Positions 33,926-44,789 of a stretch of 47,818 nucleotides of DNA are shown here, one piece after another. Made by a program: the position numbers and the translations under genes. This DNA is from Acetobacteraceae bacterium B3987 (GTDB lineage Bacteria; Pseudomonadota; Alphaproteobacteria; Acetobacterales; Acetobacteraceae). The notes under the pieces are model-generated. The model had not been told where the DNA came from. It saw nothing but the letters and a program-made list of their open reading frames with translations, and searched no databases. Location of the stretch: assembly GCA_026537415.1 (NCBI GenBank), contig JAFNMF010000026.1, forward strand, positions 1 through 47,818. The letters are read 5' to 3'. The stretch's first letter is position 1, and every line of letters begins with the position of its first letter.

Positions 33926-34022
33926 CAGCACATGGGTGGGGCCTGCCAGAAACCCCACAATAACGCAACTACCCTAACAGGCGGCCCAGGCCGGCAGAAT
34001 ATCACCTGATCACCATGTGCTG
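33926..34022 (-). ncRNA. Structured element B, convergent homologue of A
   Basis: Read on the minus strand, it has a 10-bp closing stem (CAGCACATGG with CCATGTGCTG), then TGATCA, the block GGTGATATTCTGC, a variable 35-nt arm, and a 6-bp hairpin GTGGGG/CCCCAC with an 11-base loop TTTCTGGCAGG directly joined to the closing stem. Element A matches position for position, with paired changes in both stems. The loop GCAG can pair with CTGC of the conserved block. It lies 56 nt past the distal end of the CRISPR array in the array's transcription direction. TATATT (34045-34040) is a possible -10 of its own. Confidence 0.6.
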
Positions 34023-34077
34023 CATTTCATCAAAACAATAATATAGAACAATAAAAACACCAGAATGTTATCTTAGT

Positions 34078-37000
34078 CGGTTCATCCCCGCATGGGCGGG
34101 GAACAGTCTTTGCGCTCCTGCATGATCTGGGTGAGCGACGGTTCATCCCCGCATGGGCGGGGAACAGGATGGCAACAACAATCCGGTCTCTGTCACCTAC
34201 GGTTCATCCCCGCATGGGCGGGGAACAGTCCCCATGATCGAGGCACCACCTGAAAATCCCCGGTTCATCCCCGCATGGGCGGGGAACAGATTGAAGGAAT
34301 TGATGATAAGCCTGTGGAATTCGGTTCATCCCCGCATGGGCGGGGAACAGGGAGAGTTTAATAAGAGACACGAGACGGGAATCGGTTCATCCCCGCATGG
34401 GCGGGGAACAGATGCCAGAGATTGCCTGCGAGAAATGACCCGTCGGTTCATCCCCGCATGGGCGGGGAACAGCCTTTGAAAGGTGGGAAACGACGGGGTT
34501 TCTCCGGTTCATCCCCGCATGGGCGGGGAACAGAGGTATATATTGTCTATACTTGATTAATGTGTCGGTTCATCCCCGCATGGGCGGGGAACAGCTTTAA
34601 CTGATCGCCGAATCCATAAACAAAATCGGTTCATCCCCGCATGGGCGGGGAACAGTATACAGGTCATCTGGTGACCTTGCATATAGGCGGTTCATCCCCG
34701 CATGGGCGGGGAACAGTATTAAGATTGAAACGGTCACGCCATTCTCTCCGGTTCATCCCCGCATGGGCGGGGAACAGCTCATGCAGGCTGTGATCGCCGT
34801 CAGGAAACTCGGTTCATCCCCGCATGGGCGGGGAACAGATTAAAGAGACCATTATAAGTGACAAGATCATCGGTTCATCCCCGCATGGGCGGGGAACAGG
34901 GAATGTCATCTGCGAAGTCTTCAAACGACGTAGGTTCATCCCCGCATGGGCGGGGAACAGCTTTTCGTGAGAGTAGGAGGGCTGGATAATATCGGTTCAT
35001 CCCCGCATGGGCGGGGAACAGTTCCATCACCCCGGGCGGGAAAATGGACGAACCGGTTCATCCCCGCATGGGCGGGGAACAGTTCGGGGAGATCGGTAAT
35101 CGCATTTTGGCGGCCGGTTCATCCCCGCATGGGCGGGGAACAGGCGAACACATAGGGGGAATGGGCCGTGAAGGGCGGTTCATCCCCGCATGGGCGGGGA
35201 ACAGTTCATGAAACTTTTTTAGAAAAATTGGGAAAACGGTTCATCCCCGCATGGGCGGGGAACAGTCTATGGTTTTTTTTGATAATTTTTAAAAAAACGG
35301 TTCATCCCCGCATGGGCGGGGAACAGACTGGCTGAAGATAGAATGGACATTACCCCACCGGTTCATCCCCGCATGGGCGGGGAACAGATGAGAGGGGAAA
35401 CAGCCCTTGTTTCCAAAGTAGGTTCATCCCCGCATGGGCGGGGAACAGTCACCCCGTTATGAGGTCGCTGTTTTTGAAAACGGTTCATCCCCGCATGGGC
35501 GGGGAACAGTCATTATTATTTAACATTAAGAGAGGCGTGGACGGTTCATCCCCGCATGGGCGGGGAACAGCTGTCTCTGAGTGTTGGCGTAGAGGATGTC
35601 ACCGGTTCATCCCCGCATGGGCGGGGAACAGTCCGGCGGCTCTGGATTGTAATTCAGACCACACGGTTCATCCCCGCATGGGCGGGGAACAGGGGAAAGA
35701 TATAAATACAACAAACCATAAATACGGTTCATCCCCGCATGGGCGGGGAACAGTTCCCGCTTGTCTTCCGTCTTCTGGATTGCCTCGGTTCATCCCCGCA
35801 TGGGCGGGGAACAGCTATGGGAAATATTATAGGAGGTGGAGCCTATCGGTTCATCCCCGCATGGGCGGGGAACAGTCGACCAGCTGCTTTACCGACATGG
35901 CGAGCGACGGTTCATCCCCGCATGGGCGGGGAACAGTTTTTAGTGGATATGGGGATACTGGGAAAGCACGGTTCATCCCCGCATGGGCGGGGAACAGCGT
36001 TTCTTACCGTCTGGCCCGATAATGACCTTCGGTTCATCCCCGCATGGGCGGGGAACAGTAAACCCTAGCCTAATAGGAGAATGAAGATGGCGGTTCATCC
36101 CCGCATGGGCGGGGAACAGGGGCAGCCTGTGGCTTTGCTGATGGCCCTCTCCGGTTCATCCCCGCATGGGCGGGGAACAGTGCCGCATTGTTGGTGCTGT
36201 AGTCGTCTGGTGAGGTTCATCCCCGCATGGGCGGGGAACAGACAGGGTATGCCTATTCCTGAGACTGGCTTTTCGGTTCATCCCCGCATGGGCGGGGAAC
36301 AGTTGAGGGCCAGAGCTGAGATGAGCCGGTAGGGCGGTTCATCCCCGCATGGGCGGGGAACAGAATGTCGCTGCCACTAGCCCTTAGAATGCCTGCGGTT
36401 CATCCCCGCATGGGCGGGGAACAGAACAGCGTGTCAGCCCTACTCAAAAATTAGTCCGGTTCATCCCCGCATGGGCGGGGAACAGTATAGATGAACGGGA
36501 ATATCAAGTATTTCCTCAGGTTCATCCCCGCATGGGCGGGGAACAGACGGGTCTGGTTGTGCTGTTCTGTCAGCTGTGCGGTTCATCCCCGCATGGGCGG
36601 GGAACAGGCTATTCGCTGACCTTTCCGATCAGCCAGATCGGTTCATCCCCGCATGGGCGGGGAACAGTTCCAGACAGATGATGTGGTCAGGGAATACGGA
36701 GGTTCATCCCCGCATGGGCGGGGAACAGCGTTTGCGGGTGATGCCGTAATTGTGCCTCAACGGTTCATCCCCGCATGGGCGGGGAACAGGGCCGTGAAGC
36801 AGATCCTCAAGCTCCGCAAGCAGGTTCATCCCCGCATGGGCGGGGAACAGGCAGTACCGCCATGACGGTGCTATTCTGGCTGCGGTTCATCCCCGCATGG
36901 GCGGGGAACAGTTTTTCGAGGCCCTGCGTAATATCCACAGGCGCGGTTCATCCCCGCATGGGCGGGGAACAGATTGCAGAGAGCAGCCATTAGGGAAGGG

Positions 37001-38681
37001 GCGTCGGTTCATCCCCGCATGGGCGGGGAACAGTGCCAGAATGGTGACAGGTCCGGCGGCGGCGGCGGTTCATCCCCGCATGGGCGGGGAACAGGACGGC
37101 TGGAGAGGTGGCCGAGGTGCTGGAGAGGGTTCATCCCCGCATGGGCGGGGAACAGGGCGGCGGGGTATACCCCACCAATTCGCCACCCGGTTCATCCCCG
37201 CATGGGCGGGGAACAGGGCTGGAGCGTGGCGATAATGATGGCGTCACCCGGTTCATCCCCGCATGGGCGGGGAACAGACGGGCATTGATGGCAGCGTTAT
37301 CCTCAAACTCGGTTCATCCCCGCATGGGCGGGGAACAGAGATGTCATGGATAGGAGACCACTTCATCTGTCGGTTCATCCCCGCATGGGCGGGGAACAGA
37401 GTTCGCCGGGCTGGATATACTCGCCGCTAATCTGGTTCATCCCCGCATGGGCGGGGAACAGTGTTGGGCCAAAAAAAATGGGATATATCCCATCGGTTCA
37501 TCCCCGCATGGGCGGGGAACAGCGACTGCCAGCTCTGAAGGTCCGACAAGGCCGCGGTTCATCCCCGCATGGGCGGGGAACAGCCTGATTGGGAGCTATT
37601 GACGTATTCTACGGCCGGTTCATCCCCGCATGGGCGGGGAACAGGAACGTCTTATTAGTGTTCATGCGGCATAAACCGGTTCATCCCCGCATGGGCGGGG
37701 AACAGGTTCATCTGAACCTCCATCAATGAACCATCGCCGGTTCATCCCCGCATGGGCGGGGAACAGGACAAATGACCCCATTCTGTGCAGGTCTCCTTCG
37801 GTTCATCCCCGCATGGGCGGGGAACAGAACCCGTTGAACCTGTCCAGAACTGTATTTGCCGGTTCATCCCCGCATGGGCGGGGAACAGGTTCTGTTCCTC
37901 TGTGGTCTGGACGGGTGAAACGGTTCATCCCCGCATGGGCGGGGAACAGCTTTTCTCTGGTGGAAGGGGTGCGTTCTTTGACGGTTCATCCCCGCATGGG
38001 CGGGGAACAGCGCATATCATCTCACGTCAGTTAAATTGGCTCTGGTTCATCCCCGCATGGGCGGGGAACAGGATGGCTAACGTCTCTGCTTTTTCATTGG
38101 CTCCGGTTCATCCCCGCATGGGCGGGGAACAGGTTCCCCGGATTGTTATTGCGGATGCCTCGGGGGGTTCATCCCCGCATGGGCGGGGAACAGGGGGGCA
38201 GAAGCGGCGGGGGATATGCAGAGTAAGGTTCATCCCCGCATGGGCGGGGAACAGAACAAGCAGCTGGTTTTGCCGCATATAAAAAACGGTTCATCCCCGC
38301 ATGGGCGGGGAACAGGAAATAACCTGTCCCTCCTCACCCAGCTTACAGGGTTCATCCCCGCATGGGCGGGGAACAGTTTCAGCCCCATAGCGTCAAGACA
38401 TTCCAGCACGGTTCATCCCCGCATGGGCGGGGAACAGGGCCCGCTGGCCAAAATTGCAGATGAGGCAGACGGTTCATCCCCGCATGGGCGGGGAACAGTG
38501 CAAGCGTGGCTTTCGTCAGCTCGTTCCGCTCGGTTCATCCCCGCATGGGCGGGGAACAGTTTCACGCAACCGTAAGTTCCTGCATGGCTTACGGTTCATC
38601 CCCGCATGGGCGGGGAACAGGAGAGTCAGTATTTCTAAGAATCTGATGCTCACGGTTCATCCCCGCATGGGCGGGGAACAG
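34078..38681 (-). CRISPR. Type I-E CRISPR array, 76 repeats and 75 spacers
   Basis: The 29-nt repeat, read on the plus strand, begins CGGTTCATCCCC and ends GCATGGGCGGGGAACAG. On the minus strand it is the usual I-E form beginning CTGTTCCCCGCC and ending GGATGAACCG, with a stem-loop for Cas6e. The period is 61 bp; counting the lattice from 34078 to the repeat starting at 38653 gives 76 repeats. Spacers are 32 nt except a 31-nt one (36608-36638) and a 33-nt one (37400-37432). Repeats are identical except for the leader-distal terminal base. Orientation follows from the repeat and from the leader and cas2 lying at the right end, so the newest spacers are near 38680. There is no degenerate terminal repeat. 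Confidence 0.98.
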
Positions 38682-38750
38682 ACTTCTTACAACGCATTGT
38701 AAGATATATCTTTTTTTATTGTCAAAGATCGTACCAACTTAAAATAAAAT
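38682..38750 (-). promoter_or_regulatory. CRISPR leader with promoter
   Basis: A 69-bp AT-rich leader lies between the cas2 stop and the first repeat. On the minus strand, TTGACA (38725-38720) and TACAAT (38701-38696) are 18 bases apart, a strong sigma70-type match. The -10 box lies within the inverted repeat TTACAACGCATTGTAA (38687-38702). The predicted transcript start, near 38689, is only about 8 bases before the first repeat. The leader is shorter than in many I-E systems. Confidence 0.7.
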
Positions 38751-39999
<1,249 letters not shown>

Positions 40000-40003
<4 letters not shown>

Positions 40004-40683
40004 GAAGCCCGCCGGATCAGTATGAGGCCACAGCCGAAGGCCTTGGCACGCCCAAAGCCTTTGACCAGCTGGGCCAGAAAGGCCTCAGGGTCTGTCACTT
40101 CCAGACGCCCTTCGAAATCCAGAATACCCAGTTTCGGCCTATCCGCCCTGCGCCCATTGAAACGGGGAAGAAGTTCAACACGATAATCATCAACCCGCAC
40201 ATCATCAGGGCTGAAAATGAAACCGGCTTTCTCTCCCTGTCGGGCCAGCCACGCCGTTCCTTCCTCCTGAGCCAGACACATACGCTCTTCTGCCCTGTTC
40301 TCCTGTGGCACGGCATGGAGTGCATCCATCACGACATCAACACGCTTGCCAATGTCACGGCGCATCTTTGTCGCATTGGCCTGAAGTTTGAACTCCAGCC
40401 TGTCACCAGCTTTCAGGGCAGGCGCAAACACCTTGTGCTGCGACGTCTCAAACAGCTCGTTATCGCCTCTTGGCGGGTGTGACGAAAGTGTCAGGAAGCT
40501 CCCATCACTCTCCGCACGCCAGAGGTAATCACGCTTCTGGTTTGGGTCCGTGGCAAAGGCAGACCAGAGCATATGATGCTGGGAGGACCGCCGATACCCT
40601 GCGTCGGGATGCCTCAGAGCCTCCTCCAGAACACGAACGGCGGGACTGCGGGACAGACGAAGTCTGCTCAGATACCAGCTCAT
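40000..40683 (-). CDS. cas6e: crRNA endonuclease Cas6e
   Basis: A 227-residue Cas6e (CasE) that cuts the repeat hairpin to release crRNAs. MSWYLSRLRLSRSP is the standard N-terminus, QHHMLWSAF holds the likely catalytic His, and the C-terminal glycine-rich GFGRAKAFGCGLILI is typical of the RAMP fold. ATG 40683 overlaps the cas5 stop (ATGA); the extra 7 upstream residues of the open frame are rejected. Confidence 0.93.
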
Positions 40684-41369
40684 TTCGACGACTCCCTCGG
40701 CCACGCCACATGCCGTATTCCGACTTCCCGTGCAGCAAAGTGCCAGCGTTGTCGATCCAGCGGCACATCATGCACGAGATCACGCTGACTGCCCTCCTTC
40801 CCGACAACCATGACGTTTTCAACACGGCTGACACGCCCTGCAAGCCATTCAGGTATTCTCAGCTGCCCCAGAGCATCATCAACCGTATCAGCCTGCACGA
40901 TCTGCGGGGCAGGTGGGGCGGAAAGAGGGCAGGACTTACGGCCAAGATAGAGCATGAAATACGGCTTGCGTAACGCTGCCGCTATTTCTTCCAGCCCTTC
41001 ACCCTGCACGGCCACGCCATAAAACACACCGGCACGATAATCACGCAGGGTGATGCTGGTTGTCAGACGTCCCCCTGCGGCCCGGATGGCTTCCGGGCGG
41101 GAGTTCGGCTTCTTCACAGCTGCGGCAGGAACAGACTGGATGGTATGAAAATCCCGCAAAGCCGCACCGCTACTGAACACGGCCACGTCAATCTCCAGAG
41201 CATCCAGCATGGAGAAATCACCATCCCGCCGGATACCTAGAGCCGCTCCCATCAACCCGATCAGCGCAGAACGGCCCGGCCAGAGCAGCGATCCCCGCCG
41301 CTCATGCCCGGCCAACTCACCCATTGCTCCTAAAGAAGCCGCAAGTGAGAACACCAGATAGGAGGACAT
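40680..41369 (-). CDS. cas5: Cascade subunit Cas5e (CasD)
   Basis: A 229-residue Cas5e that binds the 5' handle of the crRNA. SYLVFSLAASLGAMGELAGHERRGSLLWPGRSALIGLMGAALG is the family N-terminus (residues 3-45). DFHTIQSVP and TTSITLRDYRAGVFYGVAV are further family segments. The ATG at 41369 overlaps the cas7 stop (TGATG). Confidence 0.93.
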   Translation of the reverse strand: MSSYLVFSLAASLGAMGELAGHERRGSLLWPGRSALIGLMGAALGIRRDGDFSMLDALEIDVAVFSSGAALRDFHTIQSVPAAAVKKPNSRPEAIRAAGGRLTTSITLRDYRAGVFYGVAVQGEGLEEIAAALRKPYFMLYLGRKSCPLSAPPAPQIVQADTVDDALGQLRIPEWLAGRVSRVENVMVVGKEGSQRDLVHDVPLDRQRWHFAAREVGIRHVAWPRESSK

Positions 41370-42469
41370 CACTCACCCCGCAGTGCGGCTTTACCAGCAA
41401 AGGTAGCAACGTCTTCCAATGTACCAGTTTTATTCACCCATAGCTCTTTTTCAGAGTCCCATTTACCCGTATACACCTTAGCCTCAGCATTCCAGCACTG
41501 CCCATAGACATCATCAATGGCTTTCCGGGTTGCTTCTAACTTTTTGATAGAACTCTCCAAAAGGCTCGCCCCCTTCACGGCCTCAAAGAACGCACCTGAC
41601 AAATCACGAGGGGCCTGCTCACCCTGTTCCGCAAGCATGTAATTTGCCCGTGGATGATGTGCATAACTATTCTGCTTTCCACGAGGCGTGGCCTGAGACA
41701 GACCTCTTGCCAGTGCCTCCATCCCCCTGGCAGCAAGCTCCTTATCACCGTCCAGATTCTCAATAAGCAGGCCCACATCCACGCAGACATACTGATAGAA
41801 GACACCCGTCCCGAAGGCACTCTCACCAATATGACCGGCTCCTGTCTCATCATCCCCGGCAAGGTCATCAACAGCAGAGAACCAGTCTTCCTGCGCTACG
41901 GAGCGATGGGTTGTGAAAGCATGAGCCACCTGTACGGCAGCATCCCGGTTAAAATCGGCATCGGAAGCCAGCATACGCCCGAACATGGCCACATCCACCG
42001 CACCATCGGCCCGACGGAGGACAAGTTTCTTCAGCTCTTTGTCCTTCGGCAATTTCTCACCAGCAGCAGCCTTCTCGGCCAACTCTTTTGCCAGCGCACG
42101 TTCCTCGGGGGAAATGAAAGCCAGCGTCGTCGCCACCTGTTCAGAAGACCCTTTTTCAACAGCTTCGAGTTTACCAAAAATGGCTGCCACAACATCCGCT
42201 GCTTCCAGAGCCTTCTTTTCAGCAATCCCCTGCCCCAGAAGATGCGTCACTAGTTCACCATGAAGGCGTTTGGTTCTCACCCCCATATGATCTTTCAGAT
42301 CCTGCGCAAAGAAGGTGCTTTCACGCAAGGCACGCTTCACCGACTGTGATGAATGACGCATCCGTATCTCACCACCAATCTCCGCCTGTTTGGGATTCCC
42401 CAAATCATCACGGTTCGGGTTGGAAGGCCCGTAAGTCGTCAGAACATGAAATTGAACAAAATTCGCCAT
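41369..42469 (-). CDS. cas7: Cascade backbone subunit Cas7e (CasC)
   Basis: A 366-residue Cas7e; six copies form the crRNA filament in Cascade. The standard start MANFVQFHVLTTYGPSNPNRDD and the block EIGGEIRMRHSSQSVKRALR are present, as are SAFGTGVFYQYVCVDV and QATPRGKQNSYAHHP. ATG 42469 has GAGAGG about 9 bases upstream; the longer open frame to 42589 overlaps cas11 and is rejected. A 49-base gap separates it from cas11. Confidence 0.95.
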   Translation of the reverse strand: MANFVQFHVLTTYGPSNPNRDDLGNPKQAEIGGEIRMRHSSQSVKRALRESTFFAQDLKDHMGVRTKRLHGELVTHLLGQGIAEKKALEAADVVAAIFGKLEAVEKGSSEQVATTLAFISPEERALAKELAEKAAAGEKLPKDKELKKLVLRRADGAVDVAMFGRMLASDADFNRDAAVQVAHAFTTHRSVAQEDWFSAVDDLAGDDETGAGHIGESAFGTGVFYQYVCVDVGLLIENLDGDKELAARGMEALARGLSQATPRGKQNSYAHHPRANYMLAEQGEQAPRDLSGAFFEAVKGASLLESSIKKLEATRKAIDDVYGQCWNAEAKVYTGKWDSEKELWVNKTGTLEDVATFAGKAALRGE

Positions 42470-42518
42470 GATAAAATTCCTCTCCACAGCCTGAATACCA
42501 ACCTGCACAAGGCAGGCC

Positions 42519-43046
42519 TTATCCTGCTTTTCCCTCAGATATTGAGGCATCAAAATAATCGAGACACCAGCGGATCCTGGTCTGCTCATTCCAGACGATC
42601 ATGTCCCATGCGAGCCTCGCCACATTGCAGCGACCTCCCACCAGCCGCACGGCACGACGCAGCAAGGCAGCCCGTTTATCATCATCAGCCGTTACCAGCT
42701 GCCTGAAACGCATATGAGACAATACCGGCTCACTACCCGTCCCTCTCAGCAGCTCCGCCAAAGGCCTGGGATCGTGCTCCCGGATTTCACCAAGAAGATT
42801 GAGCAGATAGCTGAACCGTTTCAGCTCATTGTCCCGCAGGCCAAGCTGCTTCCTCAGACCCTGCGTCTCTGGCTCGAACAGAACCGCAGGGAAAACACCC
42901 CGCCGCAGCTTTGCACTCAGAGCCCGCGCTGCGGTCTGAGACGCTCTGCTCGCCCGCTCATCTTCATTCTCACTCTGTGTACGGGCTGACAGACTGGTAC
43001 GCCACCACGCCAGTACCTGCGCCCCTACATCCCTTTTCTCGTTCAT
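42519..43046 (-). CDS. cse2: Cascade small subunit Cas11 (Cse2/CasB)
   Basis: A 175-residue mostly helical protein; two copies stabilise the R-loop in I-E Cascade. WWRTSLSARTQSENEDERASRA and RFRQLVTADDDKRAALLRRAVRLVGG are recognisable Cse2 blocks. The start overlaps the cas8e stop by ATGA. Confidence 0.93.
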   Translation of the reverse strand: MNEKRDVGAQVLAWWRTSLSARTQSENEDERASRASQTAARALSAKLRRGVFPAVLFEPETQGLRKQLGLRDNELKRFSYLLNLLGEIREHDPRPLAELLRGTGSEPVLSHMRFRQLVTADDDKRAALLRRAVRLVGGRCNVARLAWDMIVWNEQTRIRWCLDYFDASISEGKAG

Positions 43047-44554
43047 GTAGCCTTCCTCTCCTTTTTCTTTTTGGGAAGGGGGAGGTCCAGAGTCTCAAAC
43101 AAAAGAGCCCCTGCCTTGCCATATCCCCGTAGCTCCAGACCAAGAACCCTCCGGGCTTCAGTAATCTTTTTCATTTCCTGCATCGTACGATCTGCCAGCC
43201 CCGACAAAGCTAGAGGATCAAACTGCGCCCAGACCTGCCTGCGCAGAGCCTTTAGCCAGATGATGGAAAGAACATCCTCATCATCTTCATGAGGGCATAT
43301 GATCTTGCGGAAACAGCTGTAAAACTCAGATTCGGTTTTTACATAAAACTCTTCACGCTGTGCTTCCCGTGCCTCTCCCACTGATAAAAGCGGTATAAGC
43401 GCACGATTCAGCATGTCCGCTACCACATGGGCAGCTTCAATAAGAACTGTCAGCTGCTCCATTTCGTCATCAGAAAGACACTGTATGGGCTGGCGTGAAC
43501 AGATAAAATCCCTCGGACTCATGTTGTTCATGGCCCAGCCTGCCACAATAACCGAAGGCTCCTGCTCTGGGTCTCTCTCGCCTCTTTTTCCCCTTCGCCA
43601 TTCACGAAGGGTCAAGGCCAATTCGGCCAACCCCTGCTCTTTCTGATGCCTGTCAGGTTTTACGGCAACAACCCCTAACCAGTTACGATAGCCAAACCGT
43701 CCTGCCCTTGGATGGCGGGGTAACAGTTCAGACCCGGGTTTCAGCCTGTAATAAGGGCTTAGAGGATGCCGCCACTGGGCATAATTGGCACCGTAAGGCT
43801 TCTGTATGACGCCTGTGACCTTTTCCCCATCCCCCACAAGGCGCAGACGGCGAGGCATACCGAAAAAGGCTTCAACACCAAAACCCTTCACCGGATCAGG
43901 AGGCTGGACTATCTGTCCTTTCTCTGAAGTCCGTGTCGGTTTCATCCACGGCAGGTCTTTCATTTCAGAAGGACTACCGAAAGGGACATTCATCCAGATG
44001 AGGTCCCATAAAGCCTTGCCCGGATCAACAATCGTCACAAGAGGGCCACCACCGCGCATGGATGTCCGGTTCCCCGCACCACCGGATGGAGCAAAATCCT
44101 GCAACGTATAAAGCGCCATAGCGGCTTCTGGCAGTGGCAAGGACTCATATCGATCCCGGTGGACCATGACATCAATATTATTGCGCTTTGTCTGACCACC
44201 AGCACTATCGATAAACAGCATGTCCACCGGGTTAGGTGCCCCCTCCAGCTTCTCCTGATCCTGAAGAAAGCGAGGGCCATCCCCAAGCAGAAAAAAAGCC
44301 GGAGCAAAAGGAGCCAGTCGGGCCTTCAGCCGTTCCGGGTCAGGCTTTTTCCGTTCATGCCAAGCCCTCGTATCCTCAGGAGGATCGGCCATATAGATAA
44401 GCCCAATGAGCAACTCCAGACAGGCAATATTGAGATCAGCCCGGAACCAGTCAGGGAAAAGCACATCCGCTTCTGCCATTTGCCACGGAGCAATGACCCG
44501 TTTCTCACCATTGGCACACTGCACTGGAATCCACGGGTCCGTAATCAGATTCAT
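43043..44554 (-). CDS. cse1: Cascade large subunit Cas8e (Cse1/CasA)
   Basis: A 503-residue Cse1, the PAM-recognising subunit, close to the 502 residues of the E. coli protein. MNLITDPWIPVQCANG is the family start. FFLLGDGPRFLQD and QTKRNNIDVMVHRDRYESLPLPEAAMALYTLQDFAPSGGAGNRTSMRGGGPL form the central block around residues 120-170. The C-terminal four-helix bundle is present. It heads a tightly overlapping operon that runs to cas2. Confidence 0.95.
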   Translation of the reverse strand: MNLITDPWIPVQCANGEKRVIAPWQMAEADVLFPDWFRADLNIACLELLIGLIYMADPPEDTRAWHERKKPDPERLKARLAPFAPAFFLLGDGPRFLQDQEKLEGAPNPVDMLFIDSAGGQTKRNNIDVMVHRDRYESLPLPEAAMALYTLQDFAPSGGAGNRTSMRGGGPLVTIVDPGKALWDLIWMNVPFGSPSEMKDLPWMKPTRTSEKGQIVQPPDPVKGFGVEAFFGMPRRLRLVGDGEKVTGVIQKPYGANYAQWRHPLSPYYRLKPGSELLPRHPRAGRFGYRNWLGVVAVKPDRHQKEQGLAELALTLREWRRGKRGERDPEQEPSVIVAGWAMNNMSPRDFICSRQPIQCLSDDEMEQLTVLIEAAHVVADMLNRALIPLLSVGEAREAQREEFYVKTESEFYSCFRKIICPHEDDEDVLSIIWLKALRRQVWAQFDPLALSGLADRTMQEMKKITEARRVLGLELRGYGKAGALLFETLDLPLPKKKKERKAT

Positions 44555-44716
44555 TGCTTATGTTGCCTTCCGCTCTAGTCCCACACAGCCACTTCTCAAA
44601 GCAGAGACCACTTAAACGGGCTGTGCCACGTTTCAGCCTAACGCTTCTTCCTCGGATTCATCTCATTGAATATTCCTGAAAAGAACCAGAAAGACAAGAG
44701 AAAACCTTATAACAAC

Positions 44717-44745
44717 AAAATACAAAACAAATCATACTCCATCAA
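44717..44745 (-). promoter_or_regulatory. Possible Cascade operon promoter between cas3 and cas8e
   Basis: The 235-base gap 44555-44789 between cas3 and cas8e is AT-rich and has no gene. On the minus strand TTGATG and TATTTT are 17 bases apart. If real, cas8e-cas2 would be expressed separately from cas3, as in E. coli. Confidence 0.35.
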
Positions 44746-44789
44746 ACATTACCATGAAAAGTTACCATCATTTTCCACAGAAATAGCCA

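Noticed and set aside
33788-34022. Integron attC site or simple terminal inverted repeats of an insertion sequence
   Set aside because: No attC core sites, transposase or target duplication is visible, and the arms differ in sequence while keeping pairing, unlike terminal repeats.
34078-38681. Spacers targeting genes in this window (self-targeting)
   Set aside because: None was apparent by eye; a proper search is needed to exclude it.
34078-38702. Many open frames across the array encoding repeats such as HPRMGGEQ and FIPAWAGN
   Set aside because: They are translations of the 29-nt CRISPR repeat in different frames, not genes.
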